From: Erpobdella octoculata
Taxonomy: Eukaryota > Annelida > Clitellata > Hirudinida > Erpobdellidae
DNA length: 64,000 nucleotides
NCBI GenBank assembly: GCA_963978895.1
Contig: OZ022240.1
Span: forward strand, 18,839,983-18,903,982
Direction of reading: 5' to 3'
The translations under genes were made by a program, and so were the position numbers. Positions 21,428 to 33,309 of the stretch are shown in pieces; positions within the stretch are counted from its first letter, which is position 1, and each line of letters starts with the position of its first letter. A model generated the notes under the pieces. The model saw only the letters and a list, made by a program, of their open reading frames with translations, had not been told where the DNA came from and searched no databases.

Positions 21428-22071
21428 ATCAAATAAAACGTCGGACCGTATACCAAATTCTCAGAGCAAACCAAAATGTAAACAAACGCTGTGATTGGAC
21501 AATCGAGTCTAGCTCACTGTGGCTAATTATGCAAAATATGCAAAGTGGCTACTCGATAACACCTTCTGCCTTATTCTACCGAACTTTAGGACAATTCTAT
21601 TTATTTCTATAACCCGTATGGAGAAAGACCAGAAGATAGACGATTTGAAGTTATTTTTTTAAAATTTGTTATTACCTTATATAGCATGCAAAAGAGTGTT
21701 TCATTTTTTTTTATAAATCCAGTAGGTCTATTCAGTAACAAGTGAAGCATTTAAAAACAATTTTTAAAAACTAGTCATATCCCATTTATCCGACTTATCC
21801 CAATTATCCGACACTCACTATAAAACGAAAATATTTAACTAAATTAAATCTAGCAATGGGACAAATCCGCATAAATTCACAAAAATACTATCACCGAAAT
21901 TGAACATGTGTGCAAAATTTCACAATGATTGGATAATGGGAAGGGGTTCAAAAGTGGGAAATTAAAAATAGTCCGATTATGAGTCCGATTAACCTCACGA
22001 AGCAAGCTAAGATAAGACTAGTAAAACGGCACCTGTGACTCAAATTCAAAATGATGCCTACAGTTGTGGTA
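21428..22071. other. No gene recognised
   Basis: Unannotated AT-rich DNA after the SINE. No splice-bounded coding segment was seen. Confidence 0.4.
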
Positions 22072-22280
22072 TTTTTGTAGGAGTTTTTATAAGAAGACTG
22101 GATCGTGGGGAAGTTCTAAGTGTTTGTTTTAATCCGGAGAGGGCACGTGCACCAAGTGTTTGGGGGCACCACAGGTCATCAAGAAATGTTTTTTGAACAA
22201 ATTTATTTTTGTAGGAGTTTTTATAAGAAGACTGAATCATGGGGAAGATCTAAGTGTTTGTTTTAATCCGGAGAGGGAAA
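22072..22280 (+). repeat. 75-bp direct duplication flanking a shared insert
   Basis: tgtaggagtttttataagaa ... aatccggagaggg occurs at 22072-22148 and again at 22205-22280 with a few changes. Between them is caagtgtttgggggcaccac..., which also occurs at 20560-20610. The arrangement suggests local duplication or rearrangement of a transposon. Confidence 0.7.
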
Positions 22281-22634
22281 GGGAAGAGCGGTGGAGAGAA
22301 ATCCTGCTATCATCTGAAAAAATTACGAATTATTGTTTGTATTGCGGATCTGGTGGAGAGGGTGCAGGTGGGGATTGGGCAGAGGTCAAAAATGTAGAAG
22401 GTGGATTATCATAAAAAAATTGCACTTTTAATGCTTTCTAAGGAAGAGTTTCAAACTAAACATATCACTTGCATGCATTGCTTGAATTTTATTAAATAGT
22501 TACCTTTTTAACAAAACTTGTTATTAATAAAAAAAAATTTTCATAAAATTCAATAGATTTTTCATAAAAATAAAATTTTCCATAAATTTCAGTAGAATAC
22601 GACAAGAGGTGTTAACGAGTAGCCACTTTGCATC

Positions 22635-22745
22635 GTTTTTGGCTTATAACTTTTTTATCTGTTAAACCGAAAAAAAACCAAATATACCATTCGATTCTAT
22701 TTTGTAAAGCCCATCCAACAATGTATAGCAAAGCCCCAGTGAACG
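22635..22745 (-). mobile_element. MITE fragment (third copy)
   Basis: Inverted copy of the MITE body (cgtttttggcttataact ... ccatccaacaatgtatagc), truncated, joined at about 22750 to the second copy of the repeat-protein pseudogene. Confidence 0.6.
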
Positions 22746-23354
22746 CAATTTTGTTAAAAATTAGATATGCTGAATCTGAATATGACATTGCTGTGAACAG
22801 CAGATTTTCTTTTATGAAATTTGTCTTCATCGCATATCAAACACATTCTGCATTTCATATCTGCGTACATTACAATTGAGTTTTCCACTAGCTCTTTGTA
22901 GTTATCACTCAACAATAAGTTTCCTAAAAAAACTGTAAGCAACATGTGTCTAAACGCAATCCATGCTTCTTTTTCAACAGCAGATATTTTCTCCTCCAGC
23001 TCCTTACATGCCAACAAAACTTAAATCTGTGGACAAACAAATATACCTGCTGAAAAATATCCATCTGACACCTTTGAAAACATCTGCCAAATATGCTGGA
23101 AAGCTGCACTAACTCTGTTTAATGCTTTGACAAATTGTTTGACAAGACGTAGTTTAATGTGAAGAAGTGGTAGTAAGATCTTCTCAACAGGTATCAGGGA
23201 TTGATTAATAACATTGTGACAACCCGAGCTGTAATTGTTCTCTCACTAGCCACTCAAGTCTTGTGAAGTGCTGGTTCGCAGCCCTGCTATCCCATAAACA
23301 AAGAAAACATGAGTACTTTGTTTATCCTTCTTGTAGACCGAGAAGAAATGCTAA

Positions 23355-24194
23355 TGTGACGGGATTCTGCTCGGGTATTGATGCCTGACGACAAAACAAC
23401 TGATTCGAGACTAACAAGGTTTAACAGTTTATTAATATAACACAAACGACGCTAATCGGACAGAGCTTCACCTCTCAAAATCGCACGAAGAAGAGAACTG
23501 CAATTCCAATCCCAAAATTTCCTTATATAGCCTAGCACACGTGTGAATTTTAATTAACAAAAACCACCAATCCGAATGCAGCCTTAATTCCACGTGACCG
23601 TTTGACTAACCCCACGTGACCGTTTGACTAGCTCCACGTGACCGTTTGACACACAAAAGTTTACAAAGGCAATATACATCAAAATCACCGCAACGAAGTA
23701 ATAATATTTAACTAAACTCCTTTTCCAAACAGATAATTCGTTTTATAATTTGATATACTAAAAAGTTTTACATTAGCAACGATACAAATGGCTAGAAACG
23801 ACACTTAGTCAAAAGGAGTTATGATAATTACTTAACGAACCAATCACAACACAGAACGAAAGCGCTTACGTCAGCACTCAACAAATTTACAAGAAAGTGT
23901 GTTTAAAATAAGTTACATTTCACGCTACAACTTATTTAATACTCATCCGAAAGCGATAAAATTAGGTATAAATAAAGGACTACACAATATCTAAACAACG
24001 TACTAAAAATTATTATCGAAAACCAGAAAGGAAAGACGATAGAATTAAAAGCACACCAAAAACGAGCAAGTTTGATTAATAAGCGAACCGACGCTACCTC
24101 TCTAGTCGGTGTTTTTCATCGCGCTCTCCGCCTAGTCCGCACAATAAAGTTATTCAGCTCAAAATTACAATCGACGATGGAGACAACCGTGACA
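23355..24194 (-). mobile_element. Solo LTR, 840 bp
   Basis: Begins TGTGACGGG and ends CCGTGACA, with 5-bp flanks gctaa/gctag. The first copy of the host repeat (about 7368-7376, aatgctagcatc) is the empty site, which proves the insertion. Reading minus, it has a TATATAAGG box (about 23521-23529), then 90 nt later AATAAA (23428-23433), then about 75 nt to the end, the usual U3-R-U5 order. The size and TG..CA ends with a 5-bp duplication suit a Ty3/gypsy-like element. No internal region is present. Confidence 0.9.
23521..23530 (-). promoter_or_regulatory. LTR TATA box
   Basis: TATATAAGG on the minus strand inside the solo LTR, about 90 nt upstream of its AATAAA signal. The spacing suits an LTR promoter. 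Confidence 0.6.
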
Positions 24195-24719
24195 GCTAGC
24201 ATCTTAAGTCTCCACATACTTTATACTTGTAACTGTCGTAGTTCTCAAGCAGCATCTTTATGTTTTTGTAGTCTCCTTTTAGATGAACAGAATGATCTAC
24301 TGGAATTAAAGGGAATTGGTTTCCGTTATGAAGCAAAACTGCCTTTAGACTTTTTGTTGAGCTGTCAGGATTGTGAACGATGCCAATCTCATCGAAAAGA
24401 CCACAAATCTCATGACAATAGCATAGTGATTGTAATACTAAATAAAAAGGTGCAAATGTTATAAAAAAAAACAAACATTGCTACGACAAACGGGCATTCG
24501 AACGCCATTTCAATACAAACTTCAAAGTTCTCTAGCTCAAATTCCTCAAGTCGGAAAAATGAGGATTTTGGACACAGTAATGTACCGTATATTCTGAACA
24601 AAAATGCAAAGTTTGGTCTCTATACCACTTTTTTCTACCCTTTAGACGCGTTGCGATCTTCAGTTGCCGTTCTTTTGAATTATAATTCAAAGTATGTCGT
24701 TTCAAACTTTTTCTTATAT

Positions 24720-25890
24720 CTCTGGAGTTTGAAACTCGAGAACCTTTATTTATTTTTTATAAAAAAATGTTCTTTTCTTCTAAAAGAATATGTAAGCTGT
24801 ATTGCTGTAAGTAACTGCCCAACTAATGAAATCCGTGTTTGAAATAAGACGATATTGGCGAAAAATGCGGCATCTGAGCGCTCGAGTTACGTGTAGATGT
24901 GGAAAAGGTACATGTAAGAAAAAGTGAATAGCTTTGTACCTAAACATGTTATAATATTATTTTTTTGAAGTTTCAAAACTAGAAACGTTAATCTATAATC
25001 TATAAGGTGTATAAGTTTTATTTGAATAGGACAAAGTTAAGTACAATAATTTGCTATGTAAAGGAAAGTGATACCAAAAAAATCGATGTCCTAAAAACAT
25101 TACAACTTTGACTACATATAACTTTTGAATTTGAAATCCGAGAAACTCTTTATTTTTTTATAAAAAAGTTTAGCTTTTCTTCTAAAAGAATATCTAAGCA
25201 ACATTGATGTAGCTAACCGCCCAGCATTTGAAATCGGCGTTTGAAATAAGATGGTATTGACGAAAAATGCTGCATCTGAGCATCTGTGCGCTCGAGTTTC
25301 GTGTAGATGTGGAAAGGGTGCATGCGGAAAAAATTGAATAACTTTCGTGTTGCAATATTAATTTTTTTTAATTTAAAAACTAGAGACATTAATCTATAAC
25401 ATGTATAAATGTTATGTGAATAGGATTAAGTTAAGTATATTAACTTGATATGTGAACGAAGGTAATACCAAGCATGTCGTAAAAACATTACAACTTTGAC
25501 TACATATAACTTTTGAATTTGAAATCCGAGAAACTTTTTATATTTTTTAACAATAAGTTTAGCTTTTCTTCTAAAAGAATATGTATGCAACATCGCTGTA
25601 GGTGCTCTCCCAACATGCGTGTGAAGTTAGTCTCGAGGCTGGCAATGCTAATTAAAAAAAAATAAAAAATTGCTTGACCTGGGGCTATGCTATACATTGT
25701 TGAATGGGGTCTAAAAAATGAAATCAAATGGTATATTTGGATTGTCTTCGGTTCAACAAATCAAAAAGTTATAAGCGAAATTTTTTTTAATTAGCATTGC
25801 CAGCCTCGAGGCTAACTTCACACACGTCTCCCAACTTATTAAATCCGTGTTTGAAATAAGTCGGTATTGACAAAAAATTCTTCATCTGTG
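24720..25890. repeat. Three degenerate tandem units of about 400 bp
   Basis: Shared landmarks recur in order: ttttcttctaaaagaatatg (24773, 25184, 25565), then tttgaaataag..ggtattg (24838, 25240, 25851), then catctg..gcgc..gag. The third unit carries the MITE at 25615-25826 exactly between these landmarks. Confidence 0.85.
25615..25826. mobile_element. 212-bp MITE with 9-bp target duplication (Mutator-like)
   Basis: Inverted repeats of about 36 bp (gtgtgaagttag..ctcgaggctggcaatgctaatt) are flanked by a perfect 9-bp duplication, tctcccaac (25606-25614 and 25827-25835). Units one and two of the surrounding tandem repeat give the unfilled site. A 9-bp duplication is typical of Mutator/MULE elements. 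No coding. Confidence 0.88.
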
Positions 25891-26114
25891 CGCTTGAGTG
25901 CAGAGGGTAACCTCGCTAGCTGCAATTTTTTGGCGTTAAGGCTCAAGGTCTGCTGTAACTACTTTCGATGTTCAAAACTAAAACGCTATATCTTCATTAA
26001 TTTAGGTCACATAATAAAAATTTTTGCAAATTTTTAATTCTGGTGATGTAAACTTTAATATTTCAAAAAAATTTAACAAAAATTTATGCGCCTGCCTAAC
26101 TTATTCGTTTTTAA

Positions 26115-27208
26115 CTGGAGTGAAGCTAGCAGGCGTTCGTAGTATGGGATAACGTGTATGTAAATGTATGTGTGAAGCTAGCAGGCGTTCAATTTAATTT
26201 CAAAATATTAAAAAAAAAAGTATCGGTATTAGTAAAACAACTAAAAATAAATTATATCATCAAAAAATTATTGTCGCAACATCAACAGATTTTTTTTAAA
26301 ACGAATTTTTCTAATATTCTAAATGTAAACAAAATCATCAGGTTTATGGCGTTTGGTAAAAGCCTTATATCTTTCATAGTAATTAAATTTTTGTATTGAT
26401 TAAGGTTTTATTTTGAAGATATTATGTGTCTATATAAACATATATAAAATTTATTTCATTAATCCATGACAAACTGGTAGAAAAACTCTCACGAAATTGA
26501 CTGATATTTCGTTTCAGGGGTACACTAAAACGTATATATCTCTGATTATTTTCAAAAATTGATAGCAACAAATATAGCATTTTAAAAATGATATGGGCTT
26601 CTATATCATATATAAAATCCATAACATCAACCCATCCCAAATGTTGACCAGACATTAACAAAAATGACTGATATTTCTCGAATCGATTAATATTTCTCTA
26701 ATATCAGCGTCTACGACTCATGTATGGTGAAGCGTTAAAACTCAAATATCTCTGCTTATTTTCAAAAGTTTATGACAATCATGGTGTCATTTTAAAGATA
26801 ATATGTTGATGTATAACATATATAAAATTCATACAATCAACCCATCACAAAAAGATTAGCAGGCGTTGACAAAATCGATTAATATTTCTCTAATATCAGC
26901 CGTCTACGACTCATGTATGGTGAAGCGTTAAAACTCAAATATCTCTGCTTATTTTCAAAAGTTGATGACAAGCATGGTGTCATTTTAAAGATAATATGTT
27001 GATGTATAACATATATAAAACTCGTACAATCAACCCATCACAAAAAGGTTAGCATTTTTTTGATGATATAATTTATTTTTAGTTGTTTTATTAATACCGA
27101 TACTTTTTTTTTTAATATTTTGAAATTAAATTGAACGCCTGCTAGCTTCACACATACATTTACATACACGTTATCCCATACTACGAACGCCTGCTAGCTT
27201 CACTCCAG
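26115..27208. mobile_element. 1.09-kb long-TIR element
   Basis: About 153 bp at 26115-26268 is repeated inverted at 27055-27208 with about one mismatch. Each arm carries gaagctagcaggcgttc twice. Flanks show an imperfect 9-bp direct repeat, cgtttttaa / cgttttcaa. The interior has a direct duplication of about 190 bp (26688-26880 and 26881-27055; gtctacgactcatgtatggt). No transposase. Long inverted arms with a 9-bp duplication suggest a Mutator-like or foldback element. Confidence 0.85.
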
Positions 27209-27682
27209 TTCGTTTTCAATAGTTTTTATTTTTTATCTAAAGAGTAATAATTATTATAGTGAAAATTATTAAAACACCGGAGATTATTTATTATACTATT
27301 CTCCATCTTTAACTAAAAAACCATTGAAAAATCATAAAAAAAAAACATTGAAAAAAGTAAATGATTGTCTCTCTTCTCTCAAATAACAAATAACATGACA
27401 AAATCCTTACATTCTGAGATTTTCATGCAAAATTGAAGACCTAGCCTGATCAATCGTCATTATGCAAAATCAAACGCCAACAAATTCTTAAATTATTTAA
27501 ACAATGCAAGTGTACGCGCAATCGGCCGGCGACAATTTCATCTCAGATAATGAGCGAAAAATAAAAACACAGAACTGATCAATTACAAAATCTATGATTT
27601 AGCGGTGATTTGTTTTTCGTAGGTGGGATTTTTTCAACCATTGAATCGTGTCAGGTGATTGGTCAAAAGGGTACTAGGACCA
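27209..27682. other. No gene recognised
   Basis: AT-rich sequence between two mobile elements, without a recognisable feature. Confidence 0.4.
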
Positions 27683-29432
27683 TCTATATATATAAAAGAA
27701 CATGTCCTGACTGACTGACTGACTGACTGACTGACTGACTGACTGACTGACTGACTGACTGACTGACTGACTGACTGACTGACTGACTGACTGACTGACT
27801 GACTGACTGACTGACTGACTGACTGACTGACTGACTGACTGACTGACTGACTGACTGACTGACTGACTGACTGACTGACTGACTGACTGACTGACTGACT
27901 GACTGACTGACTGACTGACTGACTGACTGACTGACTGACTGACTGACTGACTGACTGACTGACTGACTGACTGACTGACTGACTGACTGACTGACTGACT
28001 GACTGACTGACTGACTGACTGACTGACTGACTGACTGACTGACTGACTGACTGACTGACTGACTGACTGACTGACTGACTGACTGACTGACTGACTGACT
28101 GACTGACTGACTGACTGACTGACTGACTGACTGACTGACTGACTGACTGACTGACTGACTGACTGACTGACTGACTGACTGACTGACTGACTGACTGACT
28201 GACTGACTGACTGACTGACTGACTGACTGACTGACTGACTGACTGACTGACTGACTGACTGACTGACTGACTGACTGACTGACTGACTGACTGACTGACT
28301 GACTGACTGACTGACTGACTGACTGACTGACTGACTGACTGACTGACTGACTGACTGACTGACTGACTGACTGACTGACTGACTGACTGACTGACTGACT
28401 GACTGACTGACTGACTGACTGACTGACTGACTGACTGACTGACTGACTGACTGACTGACTGACTGACTGACTGACTGACTGACTGACTGACTGACTGACT
28501 GACTGACTGACTGACTGACTGACTGACTGACTGACTGACTGACTGACTGACTGACTGACTGACTGACTGACTGACTGACTGACTGACTGACTGACTGACT
28601 GACTGACTGACTGACTGACTGACTGACTGACTGACTGACTGACTGACTGACTGACTGACTGACTGACTGACTGACTGACTGACTGACCGGTGATAAACTG
28701 AACTCATCTACTTTTAACCGGCACAAAACCTCAAAATACTAATTTTCACATCTGTAGCACTTACAATTTTTGAGTAGCAGTTACTTTAAAATCAAATAAC
28801 CCTATTTCCACTTTACATTTGAGGTCCTGGAAACCAAATTTTCAAAAAATGGTGAAACACGTATATCATTATTTTTAGTGTAGAAATTAAATACAATTTT
28901 TCTTTTTTAGCATTTACAGTTTTTGAGTAACCGTTACTTTAAAAACCAAATAACCCTATTTTCCACCCCATATTTGAAGTCCTGGAAACCAAATTTTCAA
29001 AAAATGCTAAAACACGTATATTATTATTTCTGGAGTAGAAACTAAATACTAATTTTTAGTCCTGTAGCATTCACAGTTTTTGAGTAGCAGCTACTTTAAA
29101 AACCAGATAACCCAATTTTCCAACCCACATTTGAGGTCCGGAAAACCGAATTTTCAAAAAATGGTGAAACATGTATCTTTTTATTTTTCAAGAAGAATCC
29201 ATATACCAAATTTTAAAATCTCATTTTTGGTTTTCAAGATATACATTGTTTTAGAAAAAAGTTTGTTTTCCAGTTTTTTTCCCTCAGGAGCAAAACTTTT
29301 AAAAATCCTTTCTTAGTAGATGCTTACGCAATAAAAGTAATACACGTTCCAAATTTCACGTTCCTAGAATAAGACGTTTGAGCTCGGCGTTGATTATCAG
29401 TCAGTCAGTCAGGACATGTTCTTTTATTTCTA
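27683..29432. mobile_element. Composite Helitron with two inverted 5' ends
   Basis: The left end is a plus-strand Helitron 5' terminus (TCTATATATATAAAAGAACA) followed by a giant CTGA array. From 28687 the body runs in the opposite orientation: ccggtgataaactgaact, then three roughly 157-bp units, then the minus-strand 5' terminus at 29395-29432 (tcagtcaggacatgttcttt). The GC-rich 3' part and CTAG end seen in the intact copies at 29956, 31641 and 33310 are missing. It is thus a fusion of two 5' ends. Confidence 0.8.
27707..28686. repeat. (CTGA)245 microsatellite
   Basis: 980 bp of uninterrupted CTGA, exactly 245 units with no impurity. The same tetranucleotide occurs at the same place in sister Helitrons with only a few to about 25 units. 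Long SVSQ open frames on the minus strand come only from this repeat. Confidence 0.98.
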
Positions 29433-29441
29433 TATAATAAA

Positions 29442-29902
<461 letters not shown>

Positions 29903-29955
29903 GAATGTTTGTATGTATGTATGTATGTATGTATGTATGTATGTATGTATGTATA

Positions 29956-31638
29956 TCTATATATATAAAAGAACATGTCCTGACTGACTGACTGACTGAC
30001 TGACTGACTGACTGACTGACTGACTGACTGACTGACTGACTGACTGACTGACTGACTGACTGACTGACAGATGACTGACAGATGACTGACTGATAATCAA
30101 CGCCGAGCTCAAACGCCTCATCCTAGGAACGTGAAATTTGGAGCTTATATTACTTTTATAGCGTAAACATCCGCTAAGAAAGGATTTTTGAAAATTTTGC
30201 TCCTGAGGGGAAAAAAGTGGAAAACAAACGTTTTTCTAAAACAATGTATATCTCGAAAACCAAAAATGAGGAGATTTTGAAATTTGGTATATAGATTCTT
30301 TTTGAAAAATAAAAAGATAAATGTTTCACCATTTTTTGAAAATTCGGTTTCCCGGATCTCAAATGTGGGTTGGAAAATTGGGTTATTTGGTTTTTAAAGT
30401 AGCTTCTACTCAAAAACTGTTAATGCTACAGGAGTAAAAATTAGTATTTAGTTTCTACTCCAAAAATAATGAAATACGTGTTTTAGCATTTTTTGAAAAT
30501 TTGATTTCCAGGACTTCAAATGTGGGGTGGAAAATAGGGTTATTTGTTTTTTAAAGTAACTGCTACTCAAAAACTGTAAATACCACAGATTTAAAAATTA
30601 GTATTTAGTTTCGATTCTAAAAATAAAGATATACGTGTTTCACCATTTTTTTATAAATTTGGTTTCCAGGACCTTAAATTTGGGCTGGACGATAGGATTA
30701 CTTAGTTTTTAAAGTAACTGATACTCAAAAACTGTAAATGCTACAAAAGTAAAAATTAGTATTTAGTTTCTACTCTAAAAATAATGATATACGTGTTTCA
30801 TTATTTTTTGAAAATTTGGTTTTCAGGACCTCAAATGTGGGGTGGAAAATTGGGTTACTTGGTGTTTAAAGTAACTGCTACTCAAAAACTGTAAATGCTA
30901 CAAAAGTAAAAATTAGTATTTAGTTTCTACTCTAAAAATAAGGATATATGAAATTTTGGTTTTCATGATCTCAAATGTGGGGTGGAAAAAGGTTTCTTTG
31001 GTTTTTAAAGTAACTGCTACTCAAAAACTGTGAATGCTACAGATGTCAAAATTAGTATTTAGTATTTACTCAAAAAATAATGATATAAGTGTTTCAACAT
31101 TTTTTAAAAATTTGGTTTCCAGGACCTCAAATGTGGGGTGGAAATAAGGTTTATTTGATTTCAAAATAACTGCTACTCAAAAACTGTAAGTGCTACAAAT
31201 GTAAAAATTAGTATTTTGAAGTTTTGTGCCGGTTAAAAGTAGCTAAGTCCAGTTTATCACCGGTTGGGCCAAGCCGTTGTTTTAGAGTCTTCACACGGGC
31301 CAGGCCAAACCTTAAATCAAAGTGGGACGGGCCGAGGTTTTTCACCAAGTATATAGATATTTTAGTGATTTTAGGGTCTTCAGTTGGGCCGGGCCAAACC
31401 TGAAGTCAAGGTGGGACGGGCCGAAGTTTTTCATCAAGTATATAGAACTTCTAGGCCTGTTAGAATGGCCGGGCCTAATTCAAACGGGCTGTTCCGGGCC
31501 AGGAGTTTAGGTTTTTAAAACGGGCTGGGCTAAGTTGTCGACGGGCCGAGCCGAGACCTAAAAAATTGATCTCTACTATGGATGCACGGTTCAAACTCTC
31601 TAATTTCATGCGAGCGAAGCCGCTACGGGCACTGCTAG
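29956..31638 (+). mobile_element. Helitron, non-autonomous, copy B
   Basis: Starts TCTATATATATAAAAGAACA after A and ends GCTACGGGCACTGCTAG before T, the A|TC...CTAG|T pattern of Helitrons. The 3' hairpin AGCG-aagc-CGCT precedes the CTAG. From 5' to 3': CTGA repeats (about 20), a conserved leader (aatcaacgccgagctcaaac), six units of about 157 bp (30290-31210), GC-rich gggccgggcc repeats, and the hairpin. No Rep/helicase coding. Confidence 0.85.
30290..31215. repeat. 157-bp VNTR inside Helitron B, 6 units
   Basis: Landmark tttttaaagtaactgctact recurs at 30381, 30537, 30694, 30852, 30989 and 31147. Sister elements have three to five units, so copy number varies between elements. Confidence 0.88.
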
Positions 31639-31640
31639 TA

Positions 31641-33045
31641 TCTATATATATAAAAGAACATGTCCTGACTGACTGACTGACTGATGACTGACTGATAATC
31701 AACGCCGAGCTCAAACGCCTCATTCTAGGAACGTGAAATTTGGAACTTATATTACTTTTATAGCGTAAACATCCGCTAAGAAAGGATTTTTGAAAATTTT
31801 GCTCCTGAGGGGAAAAAACTGGAAAACAAACTTTTTTCTAAAACAATGTATATCTCGAAAACCAAAAATGAGGAGATTTTGAAATTTGGTATATAGATTC
31901 TTTTTGAAAAATAAAAAGATACGTGTTTCACCATTTTTTGAAAATTTGGTTTCCAGAACTTCAAATGTGGGGTGGAAAATATGGTTATTTGGTTTTTAAA
32001 GTAGCTTCTACTCAAAAACTGTGAATGCTACAAAAAAAAATGGTATTTAGTTTCTACTCCAAAAATAATGAAATACGTGTTTCACCATTTTTTGAAAATT
32101 TGGTTTCCAGAATTTCAAATGTGGGGTGGAAAATAGGGTTAATTGTTTTTTAAAGTAACGGCTACTCAAAAACTTTAAATACCACAGATGTAAAAATTAG
32201 TATTTAGTTTTTATTCTAAAAATAAAGATATACGTGTTTCACCATTTTTTACAAATTTGGTTTCCAGGACCTTAAATGTGGGGTGGACAATAGGATTACT
32301 TGGTTTTTAAAGTAGCTACTACTCAAAAACTGTGAATGCTACAAAAGTAAAAATTAGTATTTAGTTTCTACTCTAAAAATAATGATATAAGTGTTTCACC
32401 ATTTTTTGAAAATTTTGTTTCCAGGACTTCAAATGTGGGGTGGAAAATATGGTTATTTGGTTTTTAAAGTAGCTGCTACTCAAAAACTGTGAATGCTACA
32501 AAAGCAAAAAATTAGTATTTAGATTCTACTCCAAAAATAATGAAATACGTGTTTCACCATTTTTTGAAAATTTGGTTTCCAGGACCTCAAATGTGAAGTG
32601 CCGGTTAAAAGTAGATGAGTTCAGTTTATCACCAGACGGACGGGCCAAGCCGTTATTTTAGGGTCTTCATATGGCCCTGCCCAAACCTTAAATCAAGGTG
32701 GGACGGGCCGAGATTTTTAACCAAGTATATAGACATTTTAGCAATTTTATGGTGTTCAGACGGGCCGGGCTAAACCTGAAGTGAAGGTGGGACGGGCCAA
32801 AGTTTTTTATCAAGTATATAGAACTTCTAGGCCTGTAAAAACGGGCCGGGCCCATATTAGACGGGCCGGGCCCATATTAGACGGGCCGTGCCGGGCCAGG
32901 AATTTCGGTTTTTAAAACGGGCTAAACCAAGTTGTCGACGGGCCGAACCGAGACCTAAAAAATTGATCCGTGCAGTACTCTACTATGTATGCACGGTTTA
33001 AATTTTCTAATTTCATGCGAGCGAAGCCGCTACGGGCACTGCTAG
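31641..33045 (+). mobile_element. Helitron, non-autonomous, copy A
   Basis: Same family as copy B. It starts only 2 bp after B ends (CTAG-TA-TCTATATA), so the two are head to tail. It has a short CTGA tract (4-5 units), about four 157-bp units, GC-rich repeats (acgggccgggcc), and the same 3' hairpin and CTAG at 33042-33045. Confidence 0.87.
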
Positions 33046-33046
33046 T

Positions 33047-33291
33047 ATGTATATATGCATGTATGTTATTTATGCATTGCTACACCATTCATCCGATCGT
33101 AATGAAATTTTCACACAACCTTGAGAGTCAAGGGGAATCAAATATAGAGAAAAAAAATTTGAAATCCGTCACAAAATGAGCGGAGCGGAGCGGGTGAGCG
33201 AGTGGGAACTATATATGAAGAAATGGGAGCGAGAGAGAAAACATTAGAAAAACCTTTAAAAACCCCGGGCAACACAGGGTACCCCAGCTAG
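33047..33291 (+). mobile_element. Helitron of a second family, copy C
   Basis: Ends ccccgggcaacacagggtac-cccagCTAG followed by T, with a CCC...GGG hairpin before the CTAG. The body atgcattgctacaccattca ... ttttcacacaaccttgag is shared with 35274-35412. The 5' start lies within tatgtatatatgcatg and is not precise. Confidence 0.7.
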
Positions 33292-33309
33292 TATGTATAT
33301 ATATATATA

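Larger units (their letters stand above)
22795..24474 (-). pseudogene. Second copy of the uncharacterised repeat protein, split by an LTR
   Basis: Homologous to 6787-7640. The distal block [40 protein letters not shown] (22754-23017) and the proximal block [40 protein letters not shown] (24196-24440) are separated by the solo LTR at 23355-24194. Nucleotide identity to the first copy is high, including noncoding parts, so it behaves as a repeat family. Frameshifts make both copies pseudogenes. Confidence 0.7.

Noticed and set aside
24072..24464. 130-codon plus frame across the LTR edge
   Set aside because: It spans the LTR/host-repeat junction and is antisense to the recognisable repeat protein.
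27634..28726. Long SVSQ-repeat open frames (350-357 codons)
   Set aside because: They are translations of the pure CTGA microsatellite; no codon bias, no flanking conserved protein, and any frame of this repeat lacks stops on the minus strand.
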